Source: a virus
DNA: 64,000 nucleotides
IMG/VR virus record: IMGVR_UViG_3300042305_001773
Span: 141,045 to 205,044 of that record
Direction: 5' to 3' (one strand)
Below, piece by piece: positions 7,456 through 14,706 of this stretch. A model generated the notes under the pieces. It ran no database searches and had not been told where the DNA came from. It worked only from the letters and a program-made list of their open reading frames with translations. Each line of letters opens with the position of its first letter. Positions within the stretch are counted from its first letter, which is position 1. Position numbers and translations under genes: made by a program.

Positions 7456-7474
7456 CTACCGTAGAAAACAGCGG

Positions 7475-7837
7475 TTATTTGCTGCTTCGGTAGTTGTCCG
7501 GCACGTTGCCGTCTTTGGTGCGAAGTACGCCGGCGTTTAGTTCTGGCCACTTTTCTAGCGAATGAATAGCGCCGATGACATTCCACGCCGCGTGCCCCAG
7601 ATGGTCTTCGCTGCGGTCGCCGTTCAAAAAATTATAGATGTGCGCGATCGCGTGATTCAGCAGGTCAGAGACGGGCATGCCGTTTTCCCAGTTGTATGGG
7701 CCAAATTTTTCAGCCCCTTCGTGGTAGGTCTGCGCGAGCGCCCGCAGACCGATCGGCGAAATTAGATCGTAACGCACGGCGTCACAATCAGCGCTGCGTA
7801 CCGCGCCAGTGTCGTACTCGTGACGTTCGTTACTCAT
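7475..7837 (-). CDS. dATP/dGTP diphosphohydrolase-like (DUF5664/MazZ-type) protein
   Basis: The sequence carries the phage family signature GAVRS, then DAVRYDLISPIGLRALAQ, YHEGAEKFGPYNWENGM, LLNHAIAHIYNF and DRSEDHLGHAAWN. These helices belong to an all-alpha MazG-like fold with acidic metal ligands and are annotated as the N-terminal domain of dATP/dGTP diphosphohydrolases. The likely role is trimming dNTP pools; relatives in some phages serve 2-aminoadenine genomes, but no PurZ or DatZ homologue is visible here. It ends in a TAATG overlap with the gene that starts at 7837. Confidence 0.8.
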   Translation of the reverse strand: MSNERHEYDTGAVRSADCDAVRYDLISPIGLRALAQTYHEGAEKFGPYNWENGMPVSDLLNHAIAHIYNFLNGDRSEDHLGHAAWNVIGAIHSLEKWPELNAGVLRTKDGNVPDNYRSSK

Positions 7838-8145
7838 TAGAGATAACCTTCTTGTCGGAAAGCAAAATAGAGCCGCGGGTTGTCGTTGAACGCGACTGTG
7901 CCTCGAACACCGTCGACTTTTCTAATTACGTGTACGTAAGGCGGTTCAAAGTGCGACACCTCAAATGTGTCCAGTAATTGCTCGCTGCTCCAAACATGTT
8001 CGCCGTACTGCTCTTGCAATACTGTACGAATTTCGTCTAGCCCGCGGCGGTCAAGTTGTTCTTTGATAACATTACGCAACATCACGTGCCCGATGTCGAG
8101 CGGTATCTGCGTTGCCAGTTCTTTAACTTTGGGTGGTGTCGGCAT
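7837..8145 (-). CDS. Hypothetical protein, 102 aa
   Basis: No family is recognised. It starts MPTPPKVKELATQIPLDIGH, continues with a charged helix (LRNVIKEQLDRRGLDEIRTV) and ends in a strand-rich region (PYVHVIRKVDGVRGTVAF). The ATG at 8145 is chosen because the longer reading would cover the C-terminus of the upstream gene; a 23-base overlap with that gene remains. Its stop forms TAATG with the diphosphohydrolase-like gene. Confidence 0.65.
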   Translation of the reverse strand: MPTPPKVKELATQIPLDIGHVMLRNVIKEQLDRRGLDEIRTVLQEQYGEHVWSSEQLLDTFEVSHFEPPYVHVIRKVDGVRGTVAFNDNPRLYFAFRQEGYL

Positions 8146-8521
8146 TTGATTGTGCAAGCTTGTCCAGTTCTTCTTTCTGTTGTTTGATTTGCTCTGCGAC
8201 ATGCGCCGCATACTGGTCAAGCATCCTAAGCTGGCCGACAAGATCTTTGTGCACGTCAACGCTAAACAACGAAAGCCGCCGCATCAGCATGAGTAGGCTT
8301 GCGGTAAAAGGCGGTTCTTTGCTGCGTAAACTCAGTAGGCCGGGCGGGGCGTTTTCGGGTTGCGAAGTCCACAGCGGGACAAGCGCAAGTCCGTGTAGTT
8401 CTGGAACAGCGGCCATTACTTCGTTACAAAACTCTTCGCCGCGCCGCATAAACTCGACGTCAAACGGGAGGCGGTCAGATTGAATTTCAGGTTGCTGATC
8501 AGGTTGCTGCGGCGTATCCAT
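8123..8521 (-). CDS. Hypothetical protein with C-terminal coiled coil, 132 aa
   Basis: A Gln/Pro-rich N-terminus (MDTPQQPDQQPEIQSD) is followed by a globular region (GEEFCNEVMAAVPELHGLAL) and a C-terminal helix with heptad character (QIKQQKEELDKLAQ). No homologous family is recalled. It sits in the run of small minus-strand genes between the terminase and the AAA module. Confidence 0.6.
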   Translation of the reverse strand: MDTPQQPDQQPEIQSDRLPFDVEFMRRGEEFCNEVMAAVPELHGLALVPLWTSQPENAPPGLLSLRSKEPPFTASLLMLMRRLSLFSVDVHKDLVGQLRMLDQYAAHVAEQIKQQKEELDKLAQSNADTTQS

Positions 8522-8534
8522 TAAACATCCTTTG

Positions 8535-8882
8535 TTATTGTGCGTAGCGTGATTCTTTTGGAAGCACGCCGTCGATTACGTTACCCAGTCGTGTAGCGGC
8601 AAGGCTGTAGATCACCACCCTAACGGCAGTCTCGACCATACCGCCAATTCCTGTTCCTGCCAAGAGCAGCAGAAACAAGTACAGCGGCGCGTGATATGAC
8701 TTGCAAAACGGGCAATTGATCAGCTCTAGCAGCTTGCCTTTTGCCGTGTTGTATGGTGTCACATCTTGAAGCGCCTGCGCGTAGGCTCGCGCTGTTTCAA
8801 ACAGAGAACCTTTGTGCCACACCTCGATGATTGCGCCAGCAGCGAGTGTGACAGCCAAAAAGTCTAGAGCACTGATTGTCAT
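8535..8882 (-). CDS. Small membrane protein with CPFC motif, 115 aa
   Basis: Two or three hydrophobic segments are visible: FLAVTLAAGAIIEV near the N-terminus, YLFLLLLAGTGIGGMV in the middle and VRVVIYSLAATRL near the end. Between the first two lies ELINCPFCKSYHAPL, a Cys-x-x-Cys pair reminiscent of DUF1360-type membrane proteins. The start is the ATG at 8882, within an ATGA overlap with the upstream small membrane gene. A lysis-related or superinfection role is possible but unproven. Confidence 0.65.
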   Translation of the reverse strand: MTISALDFLAVTLAAGAIIEVWHKGSLFETARAYAQALQDVTPYNTAKGKLLELINCPFCKSYHAPLYLFLLLLAGTGIGGMVETAVRVVIYSLAATRLGNVIDGVLPKESRYAQ

Positions 8883-9061
8883 CGCCGTCTTCGTTTGTGT
8901 GTTGTTGATGTGGTGCCGCGTACAAAGCACGCGCCACTATAGATCGCCGCGCCCGCCACCACGAGCCCGGCAACGCCAATTTGCGGTATTGCGCAGATTC
9001 CGGCAAGAAGCATAAGCGCAGCGTAACCGGAAAACGTGGCGTGAGGATCTGGTTGTGACAT
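8879..9061 (-). CDS. Small membrane protein, 60 aa
   Basis: Starting MSQPDPHATF, the protein has two adjoining hydrophobic stretches (YAALMLLAGICAIPQIGV and GLVVAGAAIYSGACFV) and a basic tail (THKRRRR). This two-helix layout with a positive tail is holin-like in outline, but size and charge pattern alone are weak evidence. The ATG (9061) forms TAATG with the upstream stop, and the end overlaps the next gene as ATGA. Confidence 0.6.
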   Translation of the reverse strand: MSQPDPHATFSGYAALMLLAGICAIPQIGVAGLVVAGAAIYSGACFVRGTTSTTHKRRRR

Positions 9062-9285
9062 TAGGGTGCCTGACTGTCGCCGTGCGGCCACACCTGTGTT
9101 CGAGTTGTGTCCGGCGCGGCTGGGTTAAATTGATATTGCGGTAGCGGCAACGGCGCCTCAAGTTTAAGATGGTTTACTGCGTTATCAGGGAAATAGAGTT
9201 GCGGGCCGGGGCCGCGACGCGTGCCCTCGACGTAGTGCTGTTTTCGTTCCTGATACAATTTTGCGGAGCGTCCGACGTTTGCCAT
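9061..9285 (-). CDS. Small hypothetical protein, 74 aa
   Basis: MANVGRSAKLYQERKQHYVE is followed by Gly/Pro-rich and Pro-rich sequence (APLPLPQYQFNP). It appears largely unstructured. The ATG at 9285 has CTGGAGG directly upstream, and a TATACT box lies 37 bases upstream. No family is recognised. Confidence 0.6.
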   Translation of the reverse strand: MANVGRSAKLYQERKQHYVEGTRRGPGPQLYFPDNAVNHLKLEAPLPLPQYQFNPAAPDTTRTQVWPHGDSQAP

Positions 9286-9305
9286 ATAACCTCCAGAAAG
9301 TACGT

Positions 9306-9334
9306 GGCCGGGTCACCGTTTAGTATACCCGGCC
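9306..9334 (-). promoter_or_regulatory. TATACT box held inside an 8-bp hairpin
   Basis: GGCCGGGT (9306-9313) and ACCCGGCC (9327-9334) pair perfectly, and the intervening 13 bases plus the first base of the right arm contain TATACT on the minus strand (9327-9322). The element lies in the gap before the gene starting at 9285. The same TATACT box occurs in three other intergenic sites, but the -35 region here is poor. Confidence 0.4.
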
Positions 9335-9343
9335 GCGCAGCTA

Positions 9344-9508
9344 TCACTTGCGAGTCGTTTCTTTGGCGGCGGCCGCTGCAACCTGACACATGTAACCGAG
9401 TACATTTGCCAGTCCAGCAAGACCGTATATGAAAACATGCCCAGTGTATTTGAGGCTGTCTTCAACCCATTGAAATTCAGACTCGCTACCGTTGTTATTG
9501 TGGTTCAT
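9344..9508 (-). CDS. Small membrane protein divergent to the terminase, 54 aa
   Basis: This short frame reads MNHNNNGSESEFQWVEDSLK, then a hydrophobic stretch (GHVFIYGLAGLANVLGYM) and a short Ala-rich tail ending KETTRK. A single membrane helix is likely. Its ATG (9508-9506) shares bases with the terminase ATG (9507-9509) in one CATG, the same arrangement as the pair at 17338-17341. It fills a gap that otherwise contains no gene. Function is unknown. Confidence 0.55.
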   Translation of the reverse strand: MNHNNNGSESEFQWVEDSLKYTGHVFIYGLAGLANVLGYMCQVAAAAAKETTRK

Positions 9509-11423
9509 GGATAAACCTGATCAAACAGTTACTGAAGCAGTTGACATGCCTTCCGTAGGCGTGCAATCACTTCTACAAGAATTAATCTCGATCGACGTGA
9601 CGGATGTGCATTCTGTTCACGCGCGTGCCGCTGTTTTGCAGCAGCTCGCGGGTCGGCATGCTTTCCCGTCGCTCGAACCTATTTTGCCTTTGGTTCTGAA
9701 CCTTAATGGACGCCCGTACAGCATTCAGAATCATATGCCTTTTTCCCCACTTTTCCGGCTACTGACGCCGAAAAATCAAGTGTGGTGCACGGGGCGTCAG
9801 GTATCAAAATCGACCAGCCTAGCAGCGCACGGAGTTGTAGTTGCCAACTCTATCCCGTTCTTCAAAACGTTATTCATCACACCGTTGTACGAACAGATAC
9901 GCCGGTTCTCGAATAACTATGTGCGTCCGTTTATCGATCAGTCTCCTGTGAAGTCGCAATGGAGCGGCACGACGACCGAGAATTCAGTTCTGCAAAGATC
10001 TTTTAAAAACAACTCAATGATGTTGTTTAGCTTTGCGCTTTTAGATTCGGATCGTGTGCGTGGTGTTTCTGCAGACCGCGTGTGCATCGACGAAGTTCAG
10101 GACATGGATCCTGATCACGTGCCGATCATTCAAGAAACGATGTCTTACTCCAAATGGGCGACGAGTTATTACACAGGAACGCCGAAGACGCTAGATAACT
10201 TAATTTACGGATTGTATAAACGATCATCACAGGCCGAATGGTTTATACCTTGTCATTCATGCAAGCACTGGAGCATCCCTTCGCTTGAGTATGACTTAGA
10301 TAAAATGATCGGCCCATACAGCATTCATATCAGCGAGAACTATCCGGGCACCGTCTGCGCTAAATGTCAGAAACCGATCAGCCCAAGGCATGGTCGGTGG
10401 GTGCATAGATATCCCGAACGCCGCTGGCAATTTGCCGGGTATCACGTACCGCAGATGATACTACCGCTTCATTTCTCCGACCCTGAAAAGTGGTCAACTC
10501 TATTGTTGAAGAGGGAAGGCTTTGGGAATATGACCCAAGCGCAGTTCTACAACGAGGTAATGGGAGAAAGCGTTGATACCGGTCAGAAGCTCATCAGCGA
10601 AACTGATTTGAAGGCTGCGTGCGTGCTAGACTGGGAAAACAAGAAAGAACCAGACCCTAAGTGCTTTGCAAATCTCTCGAACTACAAACATCGCATCCTT
10701 GCGGTCGACTGGGGCGGTGGCGGAGAAGCAGGTATTAGTTTCACCGTGCTTACTGTGCTGGGGTTCCGCCCAGATGGGACCATCGACACGCTGTGGGCCA
10801 AGCGCCTGCTTATTGGCGGCGATCATTTGGCCGAAGCGGTTGAATGTATGCGCTGGTCTAACTTGTTTAATTGCGATTTTGTCGCTCACGATTACACGGG
10901 CGCCGGCACGGTCCGCGAAACGGTCATGGTGCAGGCTGGGTTTAATCTAGAGCGAGTCTTGGCGATGCGACTTGTTCGTTCCGCGTCGCAAGATTTGATG
11001 GTGTTCAAACCGCCGACAGAGATCAATCATCGAGCGCACTATAGCCTCGACAAAACGCGGTCGTTGCTGTACACGTGTCAGGCGATCAAGCTGAAGCAAG
11101 TCCGCTTCTTCCAGTATGACTGGGCGTCGCAGGACTCGCCGGGCTTGGTGTCGGACTTTCTTGCGCTGGTAGAAAGTAAAGCCGAGTCTAGACTAGGCGG
11201 CGATATTTATACCATTACAAGGAACACGTTGTTGACTGACGACTTTGCGCAAGCTGTTAACCTAGGCTGCGCCGCTCTTTGGCACGTGAATAACGCGTGG
11301 CCTAATTTCGCGGAGATAGCTGGCGTAGCCCGGTTAAGCGAGCGTGTTGTTAAGGCAGAGACGCCGATGGATGACGACTGGGCGGATGATTCCATCGGGC
11401 GAAACTACTTTGGCGGGTATTAA
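9507..11423 (+). CDS. terL: Terminase large subunit
   Basis: The motor that packages viral DNA. The ATPase domain has a terminase-type Walker A GRQVSKST (96-103), Walker B VCIDEVQD (192-199) and coupling motif TGTP (223-226). An inserted zinc knuckle follows (Cys249/252, Cys284/287). The nuclease domain begins with the first metal-binding Asp in RILAVDWGGGG (Asp401). Length is 638 residues from ATG 9507; a TTG at 9492 would add five residues. It is one of only three plus-strand genes and is isolated from the late operon. Its stop codon overlaps the convergent gene's stop in TTAA (11420-11423). Confidence 0.93.
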   Translation: MDKPDQTVTEAVDMPSVGVQSLLQELISIDVTDVHSVHARAAVLQQLAGRHAFPSLEPILPLVLNLNGRPYSIQNHMPFSPLFRLLTPKNQVWCTGRQVSKSTSLAAHGVVVANSIPFFKTLFITPLYEQIRRFSNNYVRPFIDQSPVKSQWSGTTTENSVLQRSFKNNSMMLFSFALLDSDRVRGVSADRVCIDEVQDMDPDHVPIIQETMSYSKWATSYYTGTPKTLDNLIYGLYKRSSQAEWFIPCHSCKHWSIPSLEYDLDKMIGPYSIHISENYPGTVCAKCQKPISPRHGRWVHRYPERRWQFAGYHVPQMILPLHFSDPEKWSTLLLKREGFGNMTQAQFYNEVMGESVDTGQKLISETDLKAACVLDWENKKEPDPKCFANLSNYKHRILAVDWGGGGEAGISFTVLTVLGFRPDGTIDTLWAKRLLIGGDHLAEAVECMRWSNLFNCDFVAHDYTGAGTVRETVMVQAGFNLERVLAMRLVRSASQDLMVFKPPTEINHRAHYSLDKTRSLLYTCQAIKLKQVRFFQYDWASQDSPGLVSDFLALVESKAESRLGGDIYTITRNTLLTDDFAQAVNLGCAALWHVNNAWPNFAEIAGVARLSERVVKAETPMDDDWADDSIGRNYFGGY

Positions 11424-11746
11424 AAAATCCGCCAGCAGTAGTCCTCGATAAATTTTTTCATCGCCGCGTAATCTCTAATCTTGGCGGTTTCAATAACGTC
11501 AACGACGGCACAAGCCGCGGTATACAGCGCGGTCGCCGCTTCCGTACAATCCATTGAGGAGTCATACAACTCCCAATTAGCGCCAGAGCGCGGCACGGCT
11601 GGTTCCTTGCCTTCAAACGCGTCGGCGACGATTCGCTGAAATACGCCATCTGGTTCGGTATCCATCGCGCCAAACGAGCGATACTTTTCTTGAACTTTTT
11701 CGAATCTACGAATCGCTTCTTTGAGCGTCGTCACGGCAAGTGTCAT
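11420..11746 (-). CDS. Hypothetical helical protein, 108 aa
   Basis: The protein starts MTLAVTTLKEAIRRFEKVQE and is helical throughout (CTEAATALYTAACAVVDVIE), ending FIEDYCWRIF. No family is recognised. A TTG start at 11770 would add eight residues; the ATG at 11746 is preferred. It overlaps the upstream gene by about 40 bases and meets the terminase gene tail to tail. Confidence 0.6.
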   Translation of the reverse strand: MTLAVTTLKEAIRRFEKVQEKYRSFGAMDTEPDGVFQRIVADAFEGKEPAVPRSGANWELYDSSMDCTEAATALYTAACAVVDVIETAKIRDYAAMKKFIEDYCWRIF

Positions 11747-12188
11747 CGGATTTACCGCCGGCGTTGACAATCTCCATACCCTTTTCAGTTATCGAGAAAT
11801 TGAAATCGTTTTTTTCGCAGTCATACTCAGCGTCTAGCAAACCACGCTGTACGCCGACACGCATAATGTTCGATATGACACGAGCACCGAGCGCGCGAAA
11901 TAACCGAAGCATCTTTTCTTTGTACTCTTCAAACGAGTTTGCGCCGATGCCGTACGCGCCGTCTGTTTGAATATCTGACAGGTCGCGTACAATTTGCTCG
12001 ACCTCCCATATCTCCAAGAATTGACGCTGGTAGTCCAGATCGCATTCGGCTTCAGTCGGCTTTTCGTTTTGCATCTTTGCGATAAAGCCAGCAAACATCA
12101 TAAGCACGTGATCGCGCAAATCTTCAATCGATCCGCAAATGCGGCGAGACGGCTGCTCGTCGTTTTCGTCTTCGTAGTCTTCGAACAT
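11706..12188 (-). CDS. Hypothetical protein with acidic N-terminus, 160 aa
   Basis: MFEDYEDENDEQPSRRI opens an acidic tail, followed by helices and a C-terminal segment (AEYDCEKNDFNFSITEKGME) that resembles the strand-wing of a winged-helix fold; the helix ALGARVISNIMRVGVQRGLL precedes it. A DNA-binding role is therefore possible. The ATG at 12188 has CTGAGG upstream. No family is named with confidence. Confidence 0.6.
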   Translation of the reverse strand: MFEDYEDENDEQPSRRICGSIEDLRDHVLMMFAGFIAKMQNEKPTEAECDLDYQRQFLEIWEVEQIVRDLSDIQTDGAYGIGANSFEEYKEKMLRLFRALGARVISNIMRVGVQRGLLDAEYDCEKNDFNFSITEKGMEIVNAGGKSDDTCRDDAQRSDS

Positions 12189-12195
12189 GTTTACC

Positions 12196-12510
12196 TCAGA
12201 CAGCCTCGGCGGCAAGGCGGGCCGTCGCTAGTGCGGCGTCGTAGTTGCCGCGCGCAATCATACGCGCGTGGGCCGCATCGCGGCACTGACCTAGATAGTC
12301 CGAGTAGGCGGCGTCTGTGTTGACCAGCGCTTCGGCCGAGCTGAAGCTGTGCGGTTTGCTGGTCAGCGGATTGTCGCCGCTACGCATGATCCGCTCAACG
12401 GCGGACATCTTGACCGAGATCCGGTTGTCTTCCAATTCCGACTCGCGCCGGACAGCGTCCGCGAGGGCGGAGGCGGCAGCAGTAATGTTATCAGCAAAGT
12501 TCTTCGACAT
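12196..12510 (-). CDS. Hypothetical Ala-rich helical protein, 104 aa
   Basis: The sequence MSKNFADNITAAASALADAV, then ISVKMSAVERIMRSGDNPLT, then repeated Ala-rich helix to the end (ATARLAAEAV) suggests a small helical bundle. AGGAGTGACC precedes the ATG at 12510. The pattern resembles small proteins often found near phage recombination genes, but I cannot place it. It is 7 bases from the next gene downstream. Confidence 0.6.
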   Translation of the reverse strand: MSKNFADNITAAASALADAVRRESELEDNRISVKMSAVERIMRSGDNPLTSKPHSFSSAEALVNTDAAYSDYLGQCRDAAHARMIARGNYDAALATARLAAEAV

Positions 12511-12519
12511 GGTCACTCC

Positions 12520-12786
12520 TTATTTATCTATGGCGCGACGAACACGAAGTATGTCGTCTAGCGCGCGGTCGAGCATATGGACTGCTTCTTCGCGGTTACC
12601 CGCGTCAACCAACTCAAATATCAAAAACGCAAATAGTGTGTCACCGCATTCGCGAATTTGTTTTTTGCCTTGGCGATTAATGTAGTCTTGAAACGTTTCG
12701 CCAATTTCCGGCGGATCAATTGCTAACAGATCGGACGCCGGGTATGAATCGTATATTTCTTTCGGAGTTAGCGGATTATTCGTCAC
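12520..12786 (-). CDS. Hypothetical protein, 88 aa
   Basis: The core PKEIYDSYPASDLLAI, then FQDYINRQGKKQIRECGDTL, then FELVDAGNREEAVHMLDRAL, looks like a small globular helical protein. The start is uncertain: GTG 12786 overlaps the upstream stop slightly and has GGAG close by, while a GTG at 12879 would add 31 basic residues but overlap the CxxC gene by about 100 bases. No family is recognised. Confidence 0.5.
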   Translation of the reverse strand: MTNNPLTPKEIYDSYPASDLLAIDPPEIGETFQDYINRQGKKQIRECGDTLFAFLIFELVDAGNREEAVHMLDRALDDILRVRRAIDK

Positions 12787-13033
12787 TTCTCCAGTTTTGT
12801 TTTTCTTGCCGCGTCGGAATGCGTTTTGGATATTTCTCTGGGTGGCAAGCCTGACAGCGTGCGCGGGTGCACCCAGCACAGCGCAAAGCTTTACGGTAGT
12901 GACCGTCGTCGATTACATGCGCGGGCTTGCCGTCTTGCAGGCTTTGCCGCCATATATCCATACCGGCGTTAAGTTGCTTACGCTTTTTAATCCGGCGTTC
13001 GATGATGTGCTTTTCGCTGTGATATCGTTTCAT
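12776..13033 (-). CDS. Conserved Cys-rich protein, planctomycete-associated, 85 aa
   Basis: A highly basic protein. Its end CAGCTRARCQACHPEKYPKR then PTRQE contains two C-x-x-C pairs, and matches a family I recall from planctomycete elements (DCG-ARC-xCHGDK...TRQE). A zinc ribbon is probable. The ATG (13033) overlaps the upstream stop as TAATG. The role is unknown; nucleic-acid binding is plausible from its charge. Confidence 0.65.
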   Translation of the reverse strand: MKRYHSEKHIIERRIKKRKQLNAGMDIWRQSLQDGKPAHVIDDGHYRKALRCAGCTRARCQACHPEKYPKRIPTRQEKQNWRSDE

Positions 13034-13356
13034 TACATAAGTCCTATGTCGCGCAAGACGCCGTACTGCATAGCCAGCCGTTCCTGCGCTGTGTGTTTCA
13101 TACGCCCGTGCGCTGATTGAGACACGTCAAGCGAACTGGCCGCGCGCCATTTTGCTAGGTCTAAACGTTTGCGTAATTTCAACGGGTTTTTGTCGTCAGT
13201 ATTTCCGTGCTGCAATCCGCGGCGGAAACTGGCTTCTGAAATGCGCGCTATTAGCCGCACTAACTTTTTTTTCGTCGCGGCTGGTAGATTATCAAACTCT
13301 TGTCGCCGCAAACCGTTTGCGACCGACATGCGAGAAAAATCCGTTTTTGTTTTCAT
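13033..13356 (-). CDS. Basic hypothetical protein, 107 aa
   Basis: MKTKTDFSRMSVANGLRRQE, then LPAATKKKLVRLIARISEAS, then LKLRKRLDLAKWRAA: a strongly basic, helical protein. No family is recognised. The terminal TAA overlaps the next ATG (TAATG), so expression is coupled to the CxxC protein. It lies four bases downstream of the acetyltransferase gene. Confidence 0.6.
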   Translation of the reverse strand: MKTKTDFSRMSVANGLRRQEFDNLPAATKKKLVRLIARISEASFRRGLQHGNTDDKNPLKLRKRLDLAKWRAASSLDVSQSAHGRMKHTAQERLAMQYGVLRDIGLM

Positions 13357-13360
13357 TACC

Positions 13361-13804
13361 TTAAGCTTCGCAGTAAATAACTACTTTGCAACCGCATTGC
13401 TCGGCTAATTTGATAACGTCGGGCGAGTACACCGACACGATCTGGTCGCGTTTAACCGCGCCAGCTGTGATCAGCGCCTGCAGCCCGAGCTTAGCGATAC
13501 CGCGTCGCCGGTATTCTGGGTCTACAAAACATTCGATTGTTTGCGCTGTAACCGCGCGACCTTTGAACTTCTCTGGCCACGGGCGCGAACCAACCCAGCC
13601 TACTAACGTCTCGTCAAACCAGACAAGGGCCATAGCCATTTCCGGGTGCGGCTGCTCGTGGTTAACGTGCAGATACCGCTTAGCGAGTTCTTTTCGAATT
13701 GAGCTGTCGCTACCCGAATCCGGCCACGACAACCTTGTCATAATGGCCGTCACATCGACCAGTCCAAGCCGGTTGATGTCTTTGATTTTGATAGAAATAT
13801 CCAT
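13361..13804 (-). CDS. GNAT-family N-acetyltransferase
   Basis: The 147-residue protein has the GNAT acetyl-CoA binding motif: strand IECFVDPEYRRRGIAKLGLQ, where R-R-R-G-I-A supplies the pyrophosphate loop. Upstream strands include ALVWFDETLVGWVG, and the tail SVYSPDVIKLAEQCGCKVV fits the C-terminal GNAT strands. The substrate is unknown. The ATG at 13804 is preceded by CGGAGGACGC; a TATACT box lies 27 bases upstream, between this gene and the tRNA. Confidence 0.8.
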   Translation of the reverse strand: MDISIKIKDINRLGLVDVTAIMTRLSWPDSGSDSSIRKELAKRYLHVNHEQPHPEMAMALVWFDETLVGWVGSRPWPEKFKGRAVTAQTIECFVDPEYRRRGIAKLGLQALITAGAVKRDQIVSVYSPDVIKLAEQCGCKVVIYCEA

Positions 13805-13830
13805 GCCGCGTCCTCCGAGACACAGCATGA

Positions 13831-13836
13831 AGTATA
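13831..13836 (-). promoter_or_regulatory. TATACT box upstream of the acetyltransferase gene
   Basis: On the minus strand the sequence TTTGTATACTTC lies between the tRNA 3' end and the acetyltransferase start, 27 bases from the ATG. A weak TTCGAA at 17-base spacing falls within the tRNA T-loop. The same TTTG-TATACT core recurs before the gene at 62454. Confidence 0.35.
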
Positions 13837-13839
13837 CAA

Positions 13840-13912
13840 AGCCGGCGGTCGGATTCGAACCGACGACAGGCAGTTTACAAAACTGCTACTCTACCAACTG
13901 AGTTACGCCGGC
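13840..13912 (-). tRNA. tRNA-Thr (anticodon UGU)
   Basis: The minus strand folds into a full cloverleaf: acceptor stem GCCGGCG/CGCCGGC (7 bp), D arm ACTC...GAGT, anticodon stem GCAGT/ACTGC with loop TTTGTAA (anticodon TGT), and T arm GTCGG-TTCGAAT-CCGAC. The discriminator is U. The 3' CCA is not encoded. It decodes ACA and is the only tRNA in the window. Confidence 0.95.
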
Positions 13913-13917
13913 AAATA

Positions 13918-14385
13918 TCAAACAAGTTCAGTGATTAAACCAGTTGGCCAGTAGTATGGCATGTCGATTGGCTCCTGCCAACCAAACCGCGAATAGTGGC
14001 GGAAATCTTTGCGGAGAAGATTGCTGCGGTGGCTCGCGTGAAATTGCTCGTCACCAATCCACGGCGGATATACGTTGCGCTCAATAGTGTCGCGCAGTGT
14101 GGTATAGCTGCCCATGAACTGCGGGCAGAGCGTGTCGTTAAATCCGCGGCGTATCCATTCGCGGCACACGACTATGGCGTATACAGCTAGCGCAGTTTCA
14201 TATCCAACCCACATGCGGACGGCGGGGTGATTGCGCCAACTACTTGTCCCGGGTTCGTGCTCACCAACCGGGACGCCGAGACATAATAAGATCTGTTTAC
14301 ATTCAACCCGTTGTTTGCCGAGCCTTTTGTTATCAAGGCAGGCAGCCGAGTGTTTGAATCTCGGCAGGGGTAAGAATGTCTGCAT
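13918..14385 (-). CDS. MSMEG_6728-like protein (often annotated pyrimidine-dimer glycosylase)
   Basis: The 155-residue protein has the strongly conserved signature MQTFLPLPRFKHSAACLDNK, then RLGKQRVECKQIL, SWRNHPAVRMW, CREWIRRGF and FHASHRSNLLRKD. This family is widespread in bacteria and phages and is frequently labelled as pyrimidine-dimer DNA glycosylase, though I know of no direct proof. Conserved His/Arg/Lys residues fit a nucleic-acid enzyme. It would make sense as a DNA-repair or DNA-processing function next to the primase. Confidence 0.75.
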   Translation of the reverse strand: MQTFLPLPRFKHSAACLDNKRLGKQRVECKQILLCLGVPVGEHEPGTSSWRNHPAVRMWVGYETALAVYAIVVCREWIRRGFNDTLCPQFMGSYTTLRDTIERNVYPPWIGDEQFHASHRSNLLRKDFRHYSRFGWQEPIDMPYYWPTGLITELV

Positions 14386-14389
14386 TTAA

Positions 14390-14704
14390 TCAATCGTCAA
14401 ACTCGTCGTCAAAATCTTCTTCGTATTCTGGATCATTGTCTTCTTCGTCCTCGTACTCTTCGTCCCACTCTTCGTCATCGTCGCCCCATTCTTCTTCCTC
14501 TTCTTCATCATCATCGTCGTCATCGTCGTCTGTGAATACGTAATTCGGCTTGGGAATGGCTATGTCGCTATCGTCATCGTCATCGTCGTCGTCGTTTACA
14601 AACTGCCACTCTTCTTCGATGAAATCGTCGTCGAGACCGTCGTCATGGCGGCCGGCGCGTTCGTTGGGCATGTCGCGAAACAACGGAGATTCAAAGTAGC
14701 GCAT
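14390..14704 (-). CDS. Extremely acidic Asp/Glu-rich protein, 104 aa
   Basis: More than half of the residues are Asp or Glu, in runs of up to nine (for example NDDDDDDDDSD and EEEEEEWG), with periodic aromatic residues (W, Y, F). Only the N-terminus (MRYFESPLFRDMPNERAG) is ordinary. Such composition is typical of disordered DNA mimics or of proteins that sequester basic partners. It sits between the primase-like gene and the MSMEG_6728-like gene with 2-5 base gaps, so it is part of that operon. Function is not assigned. Confidence 0.65.
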   Translation of the reverse strand: MRYFESPLFRDMPNERAGRHDDGLDDDFIEEEWQFVNDDDDDDDDSDIAIPKPNYVFTDDDDDDDDEEEEEEWGDDDEEWDEEYEDEEDNDPEYEEDFDDEFDD

Positions 14705-14706
14705 AG

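Noticed and set aside
7353-7586. Minus-strand 77-aa Arg-rich frame
   Set aside because: It overlaps the starts and ends of two better-supported genes and is shadow sequence; the gap 7367-7474 holds a palindrome and promoter-like boxes instead.
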